Positions 1 to 6,723 of a DNA stretch of 9,996 nt are shown piece by piece. The position numbers were made by a program, and so were the translations under genes. Location: positions 1 through 9,996 of the forward strand of contig NZ_CALHGC010000409.1 in NCBI RefSeq assembly GCF_938029485.1, read 5' to 3'. Within the stretch, counting starts at the first letter, position 1, and every line of letters begins with the position of its first letter. Source of the stretch: an uncultured Treponema sp. (lineage in GTDB: Bacteria; Spirochaetota; Spirochaetia; Treponematales; Treponemataceae). A model generated the notes under the pieces. That model was not told the origin of the DNA, made no database searches, and was given only the letters and a program-made list of their open reading frames with translations.

Positions 1-13
1 AATGGTCTCACAG

Positions 14-62
14 CCCCAATGATTCTGCGATTTTTGCCTAGCCTGCCTGATACATTTACTCG
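14..62 (+). repeat. Diverged partial copy of an intergenic repeat
   Basis: This stretch resembles the right half of the large hairpin at 6813-6865. TGCGATTTTTG (26-36) matches TGCGATTTATG (6830-6840) at 10 of 11 bases. After a spacer of 10 versus 9 bases, CTGATACATTTACTCG (47-62) matches CTGATACGTTTATTCG (6850-6865) at 14 of 16. CCCAAT precedes both. The left half of this copy would lie outside the window. Both copies are on the same strand and next to the 3' end of a minus-strand gene. That they belong to one repeat family is inferred from two or three copies only. Confidence 0.5.
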
Positions 63-98
63 TCTACTCGAAAAATGTGCGAAATTTTATTTCCTTAA

Positions 99-255
99 AA
101 TGCAACAGTTGAACAAAATATGAATTTTGGAAACTGTTGCATTCGTGCGCGAAAAGCGCACACATCAATACGCAAGTTTTCGAAAGAAAACTTGACGGTT
201 AAGGTGAGCGGCGTCATTGTAGACGCTCACCTTATACCTATGAAATTTCGCATAG
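99..255. repeat. Array of five consecutive hairpins (gene-free 1-325)
   Basis: No credible gene lies in 1-325. Instead there is a run of inverted repeats. Stem 99-110/132-143 is 12 bp and has an inner 6-bp stem (CAAAAT 114-119/ATTTTG 124-129). GTGCGC 145-150 pairs with GCGCAC 156-161. CAAGTTTTC 173-181 pairs with GAAAACTTG 186-194 around a GAAA tetraloop. AAGGTGAGCG 201-210 pairs with CGCTCACCTT 224-233. CTATG 238-242 pairs with CATAG 251-255. None is followed by a clear U-tract on either strand, so these are not textbook terminators. They lie in the 3' region of the minus-strand TPR gene and could protect or process its mRNA, or form a structured RNA. The stems are seen directly; any function is inference. 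Confidence 0.6.
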
Positions 256-325
256 AAGGAAAACACCCACTTAAAATACTTCTGATGTGGTTGCTGGGGG
301 CGCGGCAGTTTTTTGTCTTGAAAAC

Positions 326-1660
326 TTACCCGATTGCGTTTAAGACTTTATTCAAGCGGTTCTTATCAAAAAGATCCATCGGACGGCCTTCCGTAAAGCG
401 GCGCGCTTCTTCCGTAAAGGTTCCGGCAGTCATGCAAATCCCCTTGCCGGCCTTCATCTCTTTAATTCTGCCATGGAAGTCGCGTAGAACCAACTCACCT
501 ACCGAACCTTGGGAACGGAAAAAACGGAATATTACAAGGTCCGCCCATTTAGGTGTGTCGATTTCGGCAACGATATCGGTATAGGTTGCAAGCACACTGA
601 TATCAAGTATCTTAACCTTAGCATTCGGAAAAAAGCGCGAAACAATTCTACGGCACAATCCGACAAATTCACTTTGCCCCGACATTAAATACGTATGGAG
701 ATTCTTATTTTGATTTAATTCCTGATAGCGCATAATGAGGGAAGCGACATCTTTATATCCCGGACTGACGGTTTGAATTTCCTTTAATTGAACGAGTGCC
801 TTTTGTAAATCTTGTGTTTTAATCCGTGCATTCGCCAAATTATAGCGCAGCTCATTCATGATATCCAGCGGAGTGCTGTCATGTTTTAATCCGATTTCAA
901 AATCTTCAATAGCCTTGTCCAGCTGGTTTGCCCGCATTCGGATTAAACCGGCGTAGAGAGCAGCGCGTGAACCAACCCCGGGAGATACGCGCAAATGAGT
1001 GAATATCTTTAAGGCTTGATCATTTGAGCCGATTTCATAGAAACATTCCCCCATCGCAAAAAGCGCATCTTTATTATCAGGCTGAACATCCAATACTTTT
1101 TTTAAGCTGGGAAGCGCCTCTTGATATTTCCGCAAACTTTGAAGCGTGTAACCGAGATACTTTAACGCCATCACGTTATCGGGCTGTGTAAGCAGCGCTT
1201 TCCGCAAAAACGGAACAGCCTTTTCATATTCTTTTTGGGTATAGTAAATATATCCGAGGTTATAGTTTATCTCGAAATGGTTGGGATTGATATTCTTTGC
1301 CAACAAAAGGCCTTTTTTTGCTTCTGCAAAGCGATCGGTTTTCATTGCGCTTATGCCGTACCGTAAGCTGATTTCGAATTGCTCCGACGGAATACGCTCG
1401 CCCATCTGATCTAAAAGCGGTGCGTAGGAAGCATAGGCTTTTTCCCAATCTTGATCCTGAAAGTATATATCTCCGACCATTAAAAGAGCGGCGCTGTCAT
1501 TCGGATTTTGTGCAAGCCGCTTTGATGCCTCGCGTATCACCGCAGCTTTATTCTTTTTGCCTACCGATAACGTTCCGCGGTCTTTTAAACCTGTCATAGC
1601 AACCGTTACAACCGCGACAACCGCAATAATAATAAAAAGAGAGATAATTACAACAGACAT
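326..1660 (-). CDS. Membrane-anchored TPR protein with degenerate Mrr-like C-terminal domain
   Basis: This 444-residue protein begins with an uncleaved-looking hydrophobic segment (about residues 2-22, rich in I, V and A) followed by positive residues, so the bulk probably lies in the cytoplasm. Residues about 55-310 contain roughly six tetratricopeptide repeats with typical spacing (for example NLGYIYYTQKEYEKAVPFL near 134-152), a scaffold for protein binding. Residues about 329-444 resemble the Mrr-type restriction-endonuclease fold, most clearly at 405-440: GKGICMTAGTFTEEARRF, then a segment ending PMDLFDKNRLNKVL, matches the usual GxFTxxAxxF...LIDGxxLxxLL pattern. The catalytic QxK-type strand appears as IFRFFRSQG (377-385), with no matching lysine, so cleavage activity is doubtful. 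The ATG at 1660 is chosen because it starts the hydrophobic anchor. No strong ribosome-binding site precedes it. The gene is divergent from mglB. Biological role unknown. Confidence 0.85.
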   Translation of the reverse strand: MSVVIISLFIIIAVVAVVTVAMTGLKDRGTLSVGKKNKAAVIREASKRLAQNPNDSAALLMVGDIYFQDQDWEKAYASYAPLLDQMGERIPSEQFEISLRYGISAMKTDRFAEAKKGLLLAKNINPNHFEINYNLGYIYYTQKEYEKAVPFLRKALLTQPDNVMALKYLGYTLQSLRKYQEALPSLKKVLDVQPDNKDALFAMGECFYEIGSNDQALKIFTHLRVSPGVGSRAALYAGLIRMRANQLDKAIEDFEIGLKHDSTPLDIMNELRYNLANARIKTQDLQKALVQLKEIQTVSPGYKDVASLIMRYQELNQNKNLHTYLMSGQSEFVGLCRRIVSRFFPNAKVKILDISVLATYTDIVAEIDTPKWADLVIFRFFRSQGSVGELVLRDFHGRIKEMKAGKGICMTAGTFTEEARRFTEGRPMDLFDKNRLNKVLNAIG

Positions 1661-1669
1661 ACTGCCCGT

Positions 1670-1698
1670 ATTATCTTATCTATTTGGATAACTGTCAA
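1670..1698 (-). promoter_or_regulatory. Sigma70-type promoter of the TPR gene
   Basis: Read on the minus strand, a perfect TTGACA (1693-1698) is separated by 17 bases from GATAAT (1670-1675). The ATG at 1660-1658 begins only 9 bases beyond the -10 box. A start site at the usual distance would therefore give an mRNA with almost no leader, in keeping with the missing Shine-Dalgarno sequence. An upstream start site cannot be excluded. Confidence 0.6.
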
Positions 1699-1727
1699 GA
1701 TAAGTTGAAAAGCAGATGTACCATATA

Positions 1728-1749
1728 TTTTCAAAAAAGGTTTTGAAAA
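1728..1749. promoter_or_regulatory. Operator-like palindrome over the mglB -35 box
   Basis: TTTTCAAAA (1728-1736) and TTTTGAAAA (1741-1749) form a perfect 9-bp inverted repeat around AAGG. The right arm contains the whole -35 hexamer of the mglB promoter, the expected position for a repressor site. The sequence is A/T-rich, so chance is possible. No regulator gene is present in the window. Confidence 0.4.
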
Positions 1750-1771
1750 ATGTTTCTTTATGTAGTATAAT
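1743..1771 (+). promoter_or_regulatory. Sigma70-type promoter of the mglBAC operon
   Basis: TTGAAA (1743-1748) and a consensus TATAAT (1766-1771) are separated by the optimal 17 bases. Transcription would begin near 1778, giving a leader of about 80 nt before mglB. It is the best promoter match on the plus strand in this region. Confidence 0.8.
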
Positions 1772-1787
1772 ACGCAGTTGTGCGGAG

Positions 1788-1828
1788 ATTTAACTTCTGA
1801 TGCTCAAAATGCACAGTTAAAGTTAAAT
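1788..1828 (+). promoter_or_regulatory. Stem-loop in the mglB mRNA leader
   Basis: ATTTAACTT (1788-1796) pairs with AAGTTAAAT (1820-1828). Inside, CTG/CAG (1797-1799/1814-1816) and TGC/GCA (1801-1803/1811-1813) extend the stem around a TCAAAAT loop. The base lies about 13 nt before the ribosome-binding site and leaves that site free. It could stabilise the 5' end of a highly expressed message. There is no U-tract, so it is not an attenuator of the standard kind. Confidence 0.45.
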
Positions 1829-1841
1829 ACCGACTTATTTT

Positions 1842-1848
1842 GAGGAGG
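1842..1848 (+). promoter_or_regulatory. Ribosome-binding site fixing the mglB start
   Basis: GAGGAGG is a near-perfect Shine-Dalgarno sequence 9 bases before the ATG at 1858. It sets the start there and rules out the in-frame TTG at 1840, which lies upstream of this site. Confidence 0.85.
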
Positions 1849-1857
1849 CAGATAACA

Positions 1858-3069
1858 ATGAAAGGTATTTCAAAGGTATCTCACAAAGTTGTATTGGCTG
1901 TACTGGCGTGCAGTCTCTTGGTTCTTGCAAGCTGCGGAGGAAAGACCGCCGCAACGCTCAACAAGGATAAGCCGCTCGTATTCTTTAACCGGCAGCCGTC
2001 CGATCCGACGACCGGTGAAATCGATATGGCGACGATGAACTGGAACGACAAGACCTACTATGTCGGTTTTGACGCTGCAGGCGGCGGAGCCGTTCAAGGG
2101 GAACTGATTATGGACTTCCTTGCAAAGGCTGACGCTTCGATCGACCGCAACGGCGACGGTGTTTTGGGCTATGTACTGTGCATCGGCGACGTCGGACATA
2201 ACGATTCCAAGGCGAGAACCGAAGGTATCAGACGGGCGCTCGGTACATGGGCAGGTTCCACCGATCCGGGAGCAGTTCAGGAAGGTTCAATCACCATCGC
2301 AGGAAAAACCTTAAAAGTCGTAGAGCTTGAAGGAAAGGCGATGACCGGAACCGACGGTTCAACGTGGAACGCAAACGCCGCTACCGAAGCAATGGGCGGC
2401 TGGGCAACCAAATTTGCAGACCAGATCGATATGGTTGTTTCCAACAACGACGGTATGGCGATGGGCTGTTTACAGGCTTCAAACTATCCGGCAGGCGTCC
2501 CGATCTTCGGCTATGACGCAAACGCAGACGCGATCGAAGCAATCGGAAACGGCAAACTTTCGGGAACCGTTTCTCAGAACGTAGACGCACAGGCAACTGC
2601 GACACTGCAAGTATTACGCAACTTGCTCGACGGTTTAACCGGAGAGGACGTATACACCAAGGGTATCTCCGTTGCCGACAAATACGGCAATAAGATCACC
2701 GCACCCGTACAGTACTGGGCAGACGTAAAAGCCGTTATGGCGGAAAACTCAGGCGTAAACGCCGAAAACTGGCAGAACTACTCCGGCGGCAGCCGTGATG
2801 CGGGCATCAAGCAGACACAGGCCGATAAGAAAAAGGTGTTGTTGACAATCTACAACTCTGCCGATAACTTCCTTTCGTCTTCGTATGTTCCGGCGCTCAA
2901 ATACTACGCTCCGCTTTTGAACATCGACCTGACCATCGTACAGGGCGACGGACAAAACGAGTCCAGCTGCTTGGATCGCTTTACCAACCTGAACAACTTT
3001 GACGCATTCGCCGTCAATATGGTAAAGACCAACTCCGGCGCAGACTACACCGGCAAGCTGAAGTACTAA
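1858..3069 (+). CDS. mglB: Galactose/glucose-binding lipoprotein MglB, circularly permuted (MglB-2 type)
   Basis: This 403-residue periplasmic binding lipoprotein of the Mgl importer captures glucose/galactose. Its signal peptide ends in the lipobox LASC, with Cys26 the expected lipidated residue. Residues 39-258 match the E. coli MglB segment that follows its first ~85 residues: FFN (N44), YYVG, a calcium loop DRNGDGVLG (96-104), GHNDSKAR (H114, D116, R120), W170, NND (195-198) and FGYD (D220). The part that opens mature E. coli MglB is found here at the C-terminus (about 326-403): VLLTIYNSADNFL supplies the equivalents of sugar-contacting Asp14 and Phe16 (D336, F338), followed by GDGQNES and AFAVNMV. 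The order is thus permuted, as described for T. pallidum Tp0684 (recalled, not searched). It is the first gene of the operon and is followed by a structured gap before mglA. Glucose rather than galactose as main ligand is likely but unproven. Confidence 0.95.
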   Translation: MKGISKVSHKVVLAVLACSLLVLASCGGKTAATLNKDKPLVFFNRQPSDPTTGEIDMATMNWNDKTYYVGFDAAGGGAVQGELIMDFLAKADASIDRNGDGVLGYVLCIGDVGHNDSKARTEGIRRALGTWAGSTDPGAVQEGSITIAGKTLKVVELEGKAMTGTDGSTWNANAATEAMGGWATKFADQIDMVVSNNDGMAMGCLQASNYPAGVPIFGYDANADAIEAIGNGKLSGTVSQNVDAQATATLQVLRNLLDGLTGEDVYTKGISVADKYGNKITAPVQYWADVKAVMAENSGVNAENWQNYSGGSRDAGIKQTQADKKKVLLTIYNSADNFLSSSYVPALKYYAPLLNIDLTIVQGDGQNESSCLDRFTNLNNFDAFAVNMVKTNSGADYTGKLKY

Positions 3070-3129
3070 ATAGGAAACTCCTGACATCCTGTCAGAGAAG
3101 CGATGTTTTGCTGGAGGCAAAAACTCGTC

Positions 3130-3163
3130 GTCCAAGAATTGACAAAGATGTCAATTCTTGGAC
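3130..3163 (+). repeat. Perfect 15-bp hairpin after mglB
   Basis: A 15-base arm (3130-3144) and its exact complement (3149-3163) flank the loop AAGA. A smaller hairpin, CTGACA (3081-3086)/TGTCAG (3090-3095), lies before it, right after the mglB stop. No U-run follows. A strong stem at this place typically protects the upstream message from 3' exonucleases, so that more binding protein than ATPase and permease is made. That role is inferred. Confidence 0.6.
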
Positions 3164-3183
3164 AGCGTTACGGGATAGAAGCG

Positions 3184-3272
3184 GTATCCTTTTTAGCGCC
3201 GGTGTATTGCAACGGCAGCCTTCGACGCGAGGAGAAGCGCTGCGGGATTTTGCAGAAGCGCTAAAAAGATAC
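3184..3272 (+). repeat. Nested 89-nt hairpin in the mglB-mglA gap
   Basis: GTATC (3184-3188) pairs with GATAC (3268-3272). After a one-base bulge, TTTTTAGCGC (3190-3199) pairs with GCGCTAAAAA (3258-3267). Inside these, TGCAA (3208-3212) pairs with TTGCA (3250-3254), and GCAGC-CTTC (3215-3223) pairs with GAAG-C-GCTGC (3234-3243). The layered arms keep one long folded structure. No terminator tail follows. Confidence 0.5.
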
Positions 3273-3287
3273 AAGCGGATAGCCCGA

Positions 3288-3328
3288 CCTACTTCAAACG
3301 GCTGGTTGCGTTTGCCGTTTGAAGTAGG
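3288..3328 (+). repeat. 15-bp hairpin upstream of mglA
   Basis: CCTACTTCAAACGGC (3288-3302) and GCCGTTTGAAGTAGG (3314-3328) are perfect complements around an 11-base loop. Just downstream the DNA becomes A/T-rich. A weak possible internal promoter, TTGAAG (3319-3324) with TAATAG (3341-3346) and a 16-base spacer, starts inside the right arm; I give that little weight. Confidence 0.5.
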
Positions 3329-3444
3329 GAACGCCCAAAATAATAGTAAAAATTAATATATAAAGAAGAAAAAAGTTGTTGAATGTACTGCACAGGGAGC
3401 TTTCTGCTCCGAAGCCGAAACAGAAAACCATGTAAGGAATAGTT

Positions 3445-4938
3445 ATGGAAGACACGGTACTGGAAATTAAAAATCTTTCAAAGTCTTTTGCCAAAAACAA
3501 GGTATTGGAAAATATCAGTTTGACGGTGAAAAGAGGGGCGGTTGTCGGACTGATGGGAGAAAACGGCGCCGGAAAATCGACGATGATGAAGTGCTTGTTC
3601 GGTATTTATGCGAAGGACGAAGGGCAGTTTTTTCTCGACAATACGTTGATCGATTTTAAGTCTCCCAAGGATGCGCTGGAAAACGGCGTGGCGATGGTGC
3701 ATCAAGAGTTGAACCAATGTCTTGACCGTACGGTGATGGATAACCTCTTTTTAGGCAGATATCCCGTCCGGTTCGGCGCGGTGAATGAGACAAAGATGCA
3801 GAAGGATACCGATGCGCTTTTTGCCTCGCTGGGGATGAGCGTGAATGCCCGCACGATTATGCGTACGATGTCGGTTTCGCAACGGCAGATGGTAGAGATT
3901 GCAAAGGCTGTGTCGTATAATGCAAAGGTGATTGTGTTGGACGAGCCGACTTCTTCGTTAACCGAGCCGGAAGTTATTAAACTGTTTTCTATTGTACGGA
4001 CGTTAAGTAAGCGGGGCGTGTCGTTTGTGTATATCTCTCATAAGATGGATGAGATTTTTCAGATATGCAGCGAGGTGGCGGTGCTGCGCGACGGGCGGCT
4101 GACGCTGGCAAAGAATATCAATGACACGAATATGAATGAATTGATTTCGGCGATGGTCGGGCGTTCGTTGGAAAAGCGCTTCCCCGATGTGGATAATGAA
4201 GTTGGAGAGGATTATTTTGAGGTGCGGAATATTACGACCCGCTATGAACCTCAGCTAAAGGATATTTCTTTTACGGTAAAAAAGGGAGAAATTTTCGGGC
4301 TGTATGGGCTGGTCGGTGCGGGACGGAGCGAGCTTTTGGAAAGCATCTTCGGCTTGCGGACTGTTGCGTCGGGCGAGATGATCCTTGACGGTAAAAAGCT
4401 CCATTTTTCCAATTCAAAGGATGCGATGGCCTATAACTTTGCGCTGGTAACCGAGGAGCGCAAGTTTAACGGTATGTTCGGCAAGGCTTCCATCAAATTT
4501 AATACCGTTATTGCAAATATCGAAACCTATAAAACATTCGGTGTGCTGTCAAACCGTAAAATGCAGGAGGCGGCCGACCGTGAAATAAAGACTATGCACA
4601 CAAAGTGTGTTTCTGCGGATGAATTGATTAGCGCGCTGAGCGGGGGCAATCAGCAGAAGGTTATTATCGGTAAATGGCTTGAACGCCAGCCCGATATTCT
4701 GCTGCTGGATGAACCGACCCGCGGTATCGATGTCGGCGCTAAGTATGAAATTTATCAGCTGATTATCAACATGGCAAAGGCGGGAAAGACGATTATCGTT
4801 GTTTCGAGCGAGATGCCGGAAATTTTAGGCATTACGAACCGCATTGCCGTTATGTCGAACTATCGCCTTGCCGGTATTGTCGATACCGCGAGCACCGATC
4901 AGGAAGCGCTGTTGCGGCTTTCCGCTCGGTATCTATAA
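3445..4938 (+). CDS. mglA: Galactose/glucose ABC importer ATPase MglA
   Basis: This 497-residue protein is the ATPase of the Mgl importer, a tandem fusion of two nucleotide-binding domains as usual for sugar importers of the Mgl/Rbs/Ara type. Domain 1 has Walker A GENGAGKST (38-46), Q-loop Gln87, a degenerate signature VSQRQ (144-148), Walker B VIVLDEP (162-168, Glu167) and switch His199. Domain 2 has the family's altered Walker A GLVGAGRSE (288-296, Arg in place of Lys), an intact signature LSGGNQQK (398-405), Walker B ILLLDEP (418-424) and SSE (454-456) where the switch His would be. Domain 2 is thus probably the less active site, a family trait rather than damage. The ATG at 3445 follows AAGGA (3434-3438) by 6 bases. 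It lies 375 nt after mglB and 35 nt before mglC. It acts on the inner face of the inner membrane. Confidence 0.96.
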   Translation: MEDTVLEIKNLSKSFAKNKVLENISLTVKRGAVVGLMGENGAGKSTMMKCLFGIYAKDEGQFFLDNTLIDFKSPKDALENGVAMVHQELNQCLDRTVMDNLFLGRYPVRFGAVNETKMQKDTDALFASLGMSVNARTIMRTMSVSQRQMVEIAKAVSYNAKVIVLDEPTSSLTEPEVIKLFSIVRTLSKRGVSFVYISHKMDEIFQICSEVAVLRDGRLTLAKNINDTNMNELISAMVGRSLEKRFPDVDNEVGEDYFEVRNITTRYEPQLKDISFTVKKGEIFGLYGLVGAGRSELLESIFGLRTVASGEMILDGKKLHFSNSKDAMAYNFALVTEERKFNGMFGKASIKFNTVIANIETYKTFGVLSNRKMQEAADREIKTMHTKCVSADELISALSGGNQQKVIIGKWLERQPDILLLDEPTRGIDVGAKYEIYQLIINMAKAGKTIIVVSSEMPEILGITNRIAVMSNYRLAGIVDTASTDQEALLRLSARYL

Positions 4939-4973
4939 ACACGATTGAATACGGAAATGTACCGGAGGTTAGG

Positions 4974-6716
4974 ATGAAAGACACACCCGAAAATCTTACA
5001 CAGTATACGTTTACTGCGGAACAAATTGCGCAGGCGGATACTGCGAAACTTTTGGCGGAAGATGCCGTTCTGTCGGAATATACGAAGCGGCTGGATGAAT
5101 TGCGGGCTGAGGGAGTCAATAAGATTTCCGCAGTGATGCAGGAGATTGCCGCTATCCGTAAAAATAAATTGCTGAGCGCCGAAGAAAAAGAAGCTCAGAT
5201 TGCAGCGCTTCAAAAGCAGATTGAAGATGCTAAAACCGTTGCGGCGCAGCATAAGAATGAAGATAAAGCACTAACGCATAAGGCTGTGCAGCGGGTTAAT
5301 GCACTTGCCGCGGCGTATGAACGGGAAGTAAAGAAGAGTGAAGACGCAAAAGCCGAACGCCATAAGCAGGAATATGCCGAAAAGGTGCAAAGCATTACCG
5401 AAACGGCGAAAAAAAAGAAGCAGGATATTGCCGCGGCCTTTGCCGGTAAAACATCGGAAGAAGACCGGCGGGAGATGCAGCAGGAGCTTACCGCTGCCGG
5501 AAATACGCTTAAATCCGCACTGTTCGATGCAAAAAATCAATATGAAACGGCGATCGGAAAGTGTAAAACGGCAAAGCATCAGGTGTATGTCGACCGGGTA
5601 CAGAAAAACATCCATCTGCGCAACAGTAAAACGAGTTTTTCCGAGAACTTTGTGCTGGGCTTCAAAGACTATGCGTATAAGTTTACCCCTGCGCAGTTCT
5701 TTTTGGCAAACGGATTGTACATCGCTATTGCAATCTTCTTTGTAGTTTGTATTATCGTAGCTCCGCTGTCGGGAAGCGGGAACCTCTTGAGTCTTGCAAA
5801 TATCCTAACGATTTTGGAACAATCTTCGGTGCGTATGTTCTACGCGCTAGGGGTAGCGGGGCTTATCCTGCTTGCCGGTACGGACTTGAGCGTGGGGCGT
5901 ATGGTTGCGATGGGCGCGGTTGTTACCGGTTTAATTCTCCATCCGGGGCAGAATATCGTAACGTTCTTCGGCATGGGGCCGTGGGATTTTACCGCGATTG
6001 CGATGCCGGTACGGGTACTGCTTTCCGTGAGTATTTCCATCATTTTATGCGTACTGTTCAGTGCGTTTGCCGGCTTCTTTTCGGCATGGCTGAAAATTCA
6101 CCCCTTTATTTCGACGCTTGCGACACAGCTGATTATCTACGGGCTTTTGTTCTTCGGGACGAGCGGTACGCCGGTCGGTTCCATCGATGCCAGTATTAAG
6201 GACTTTTTCGGCGGCCGGTGGGAACTCGGTGTTGTAGGCGGCGAATTGGTAACCTTCCCCAAGCTGATTATCCCGGCGGTTATCGCCATTGCGGTTGCGT
6301 GGTTTATCTGGAATAAGACCGTACTCGGCAAGAATATGTACGCGGTCGGCGGCAATGCTGAAGCCGCAAGCGTGAGCGGTATCAGCGTATTTAAGGTAAC
6401 GATGAGCGTGTTTATTATGGCGGGGATTTTCTACGGCTTCGGCGCCTTCTTCGAGGCGTTTAAGGCGAATGCCAGCGCGGGTACCGGACAGGGCTACGAG
6501 CTTGACGCGATTGCTGCCTGTGTAGTCGGCGGTATTTCGTTTAACGGCGGTATCGGCAAGCTGGAAGGTGCTGTGCTCGGCGTTATCATCTTTACCGGCT
6601 TAACCTATTGTTTAACCTTCCTCGGCATCGACACCAACTTGCAGTTTGTGTTTAAGGGATTTATCATCATTGCCGCCGTTGCCCTCGACAGCGTGAAGTA
6701 TTTGAAGAAAAAATAA
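4974..6716 (+). CDS. mglC: Galactose/glucose ABC importer permease MglC with long N-terminal coiled-coil extension
   Basis: Residues about 240-580 form the transmembrane permease of the Mgl importer. They match E. coli MglC closely, for example SSVRMFYALGVAGLILLAGT (284-303), YAVGGNAEAASVSGI (456-470, the cytoplasmic ATPase-contact loop), LDAIAACVVGGISF (510-523) and the C-terminal ALDSVKYLKKK. About eight to ten hydrophobic segments fall in 243-576. The protein has 580 residues, whereas E. coli MglC has 336. The excess is an N-terminal segment of about 220 residues, very rich in A, K, E and Q, with heptad-like runs such as EEKEAQIAALQKQIEDAK (70-87). It has no signal peptide or membrane segment and should form a cytoplasmic helical or coiled-coil domain. 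The ATG at 4974 has GGAGG (4964-4968) five bases before it, so the extension is translated, not a start error. The gene ends the operon. Confidence 0.94.
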   Translation: MKDTPENLTQYTFTAEQIAQADTAKLLAEDAVLSEYTKRLDELRAEGVNKISAVMQEIAAIRKNKLLSAEEKEAQIAALQKQIEDAKTVAAQHKNEDKALTHKAVQRVNALAAAYEREVKKSEDAKAERHKQEYAEKVQSITETAKKKKQDIAAAFAGKTSEEDRREMQQELTAAGNTLKSALFDAKNQYETAIGKCKTAKHQVYVDRVQKNIHLRNSKTSFSENFVLGFKDYAYKFTPAQFFLANGLYIAIAIFFVVCIIVAPLSGSGNLLSLANILTILEQSSVRMFYALGVAGLILLAGTDLSVGRMVAMGAVVTGLILHPGQNIVTFFGMGPWDFTAIAMPVRVLLSVSISIILCVLFSAFAGFFSAWLKIHPFISTLATQLIIYGLLFFGTSGTPVGSIDASIKDFFGGRWELGVVGGELVTFPKLIIPAVIAIAVAWFIWNKTVLGKNMYAVGGNAEAASVSGISVFKVTMSVFIMAGIFYGFGAFFEAFKANASAGTGQGYELDAIAACVVGGISFNGGIGKLEGAVLGVIIFTGLTYCLTFLGIDTNLQFVFKGFIIIAAVALDSVKYLKKK

Positions 6717-6723
6717 AGCGCAT

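Noticed and set aside
99..255. CRISPR array or tracrRNA
   Set aside because: The hairpins differ from one another in sequence, there are no direct repeats with regular spacers, and no cas gene is present.
120..584. Plus-strand 154-codon reading frame starting in the left intergenic region
   Set aside because: It has no ribosome-binding site, is rich in R, K and S with no recognisable domain, and overlaps the well-supported TPR gene by about 260 bases on the other strand. Its first part runs through the hairpin array.
1840..1857. In-frame TTG start upstream for mglB
   Set aside because: It lies before the GAGGAGG ribosome-binding site and would add charged residues before an already complete lipoprotein signal peptide.
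3108..3356. Possible 82-residue gene between mglB and mglA
   Set aside because: It runs through three perfect inverted repeats, lacks a convincing start signal and resembles no family. RNA structure explains the stretch better.
4938..4973. Separate promoter for mglC
   Set aside because: The 35-base gap contains a ribosome-binding site but no convincing -35/-10 pair, so mglC is taken to be cotranscribed with mglA.
5338..6199. Overlapping reading frames inside mglC
   Set aside because: They are R/S- or Y/G-rich translations of shifted frames over the coiled-coil and permease sequence and show no domain of their own.
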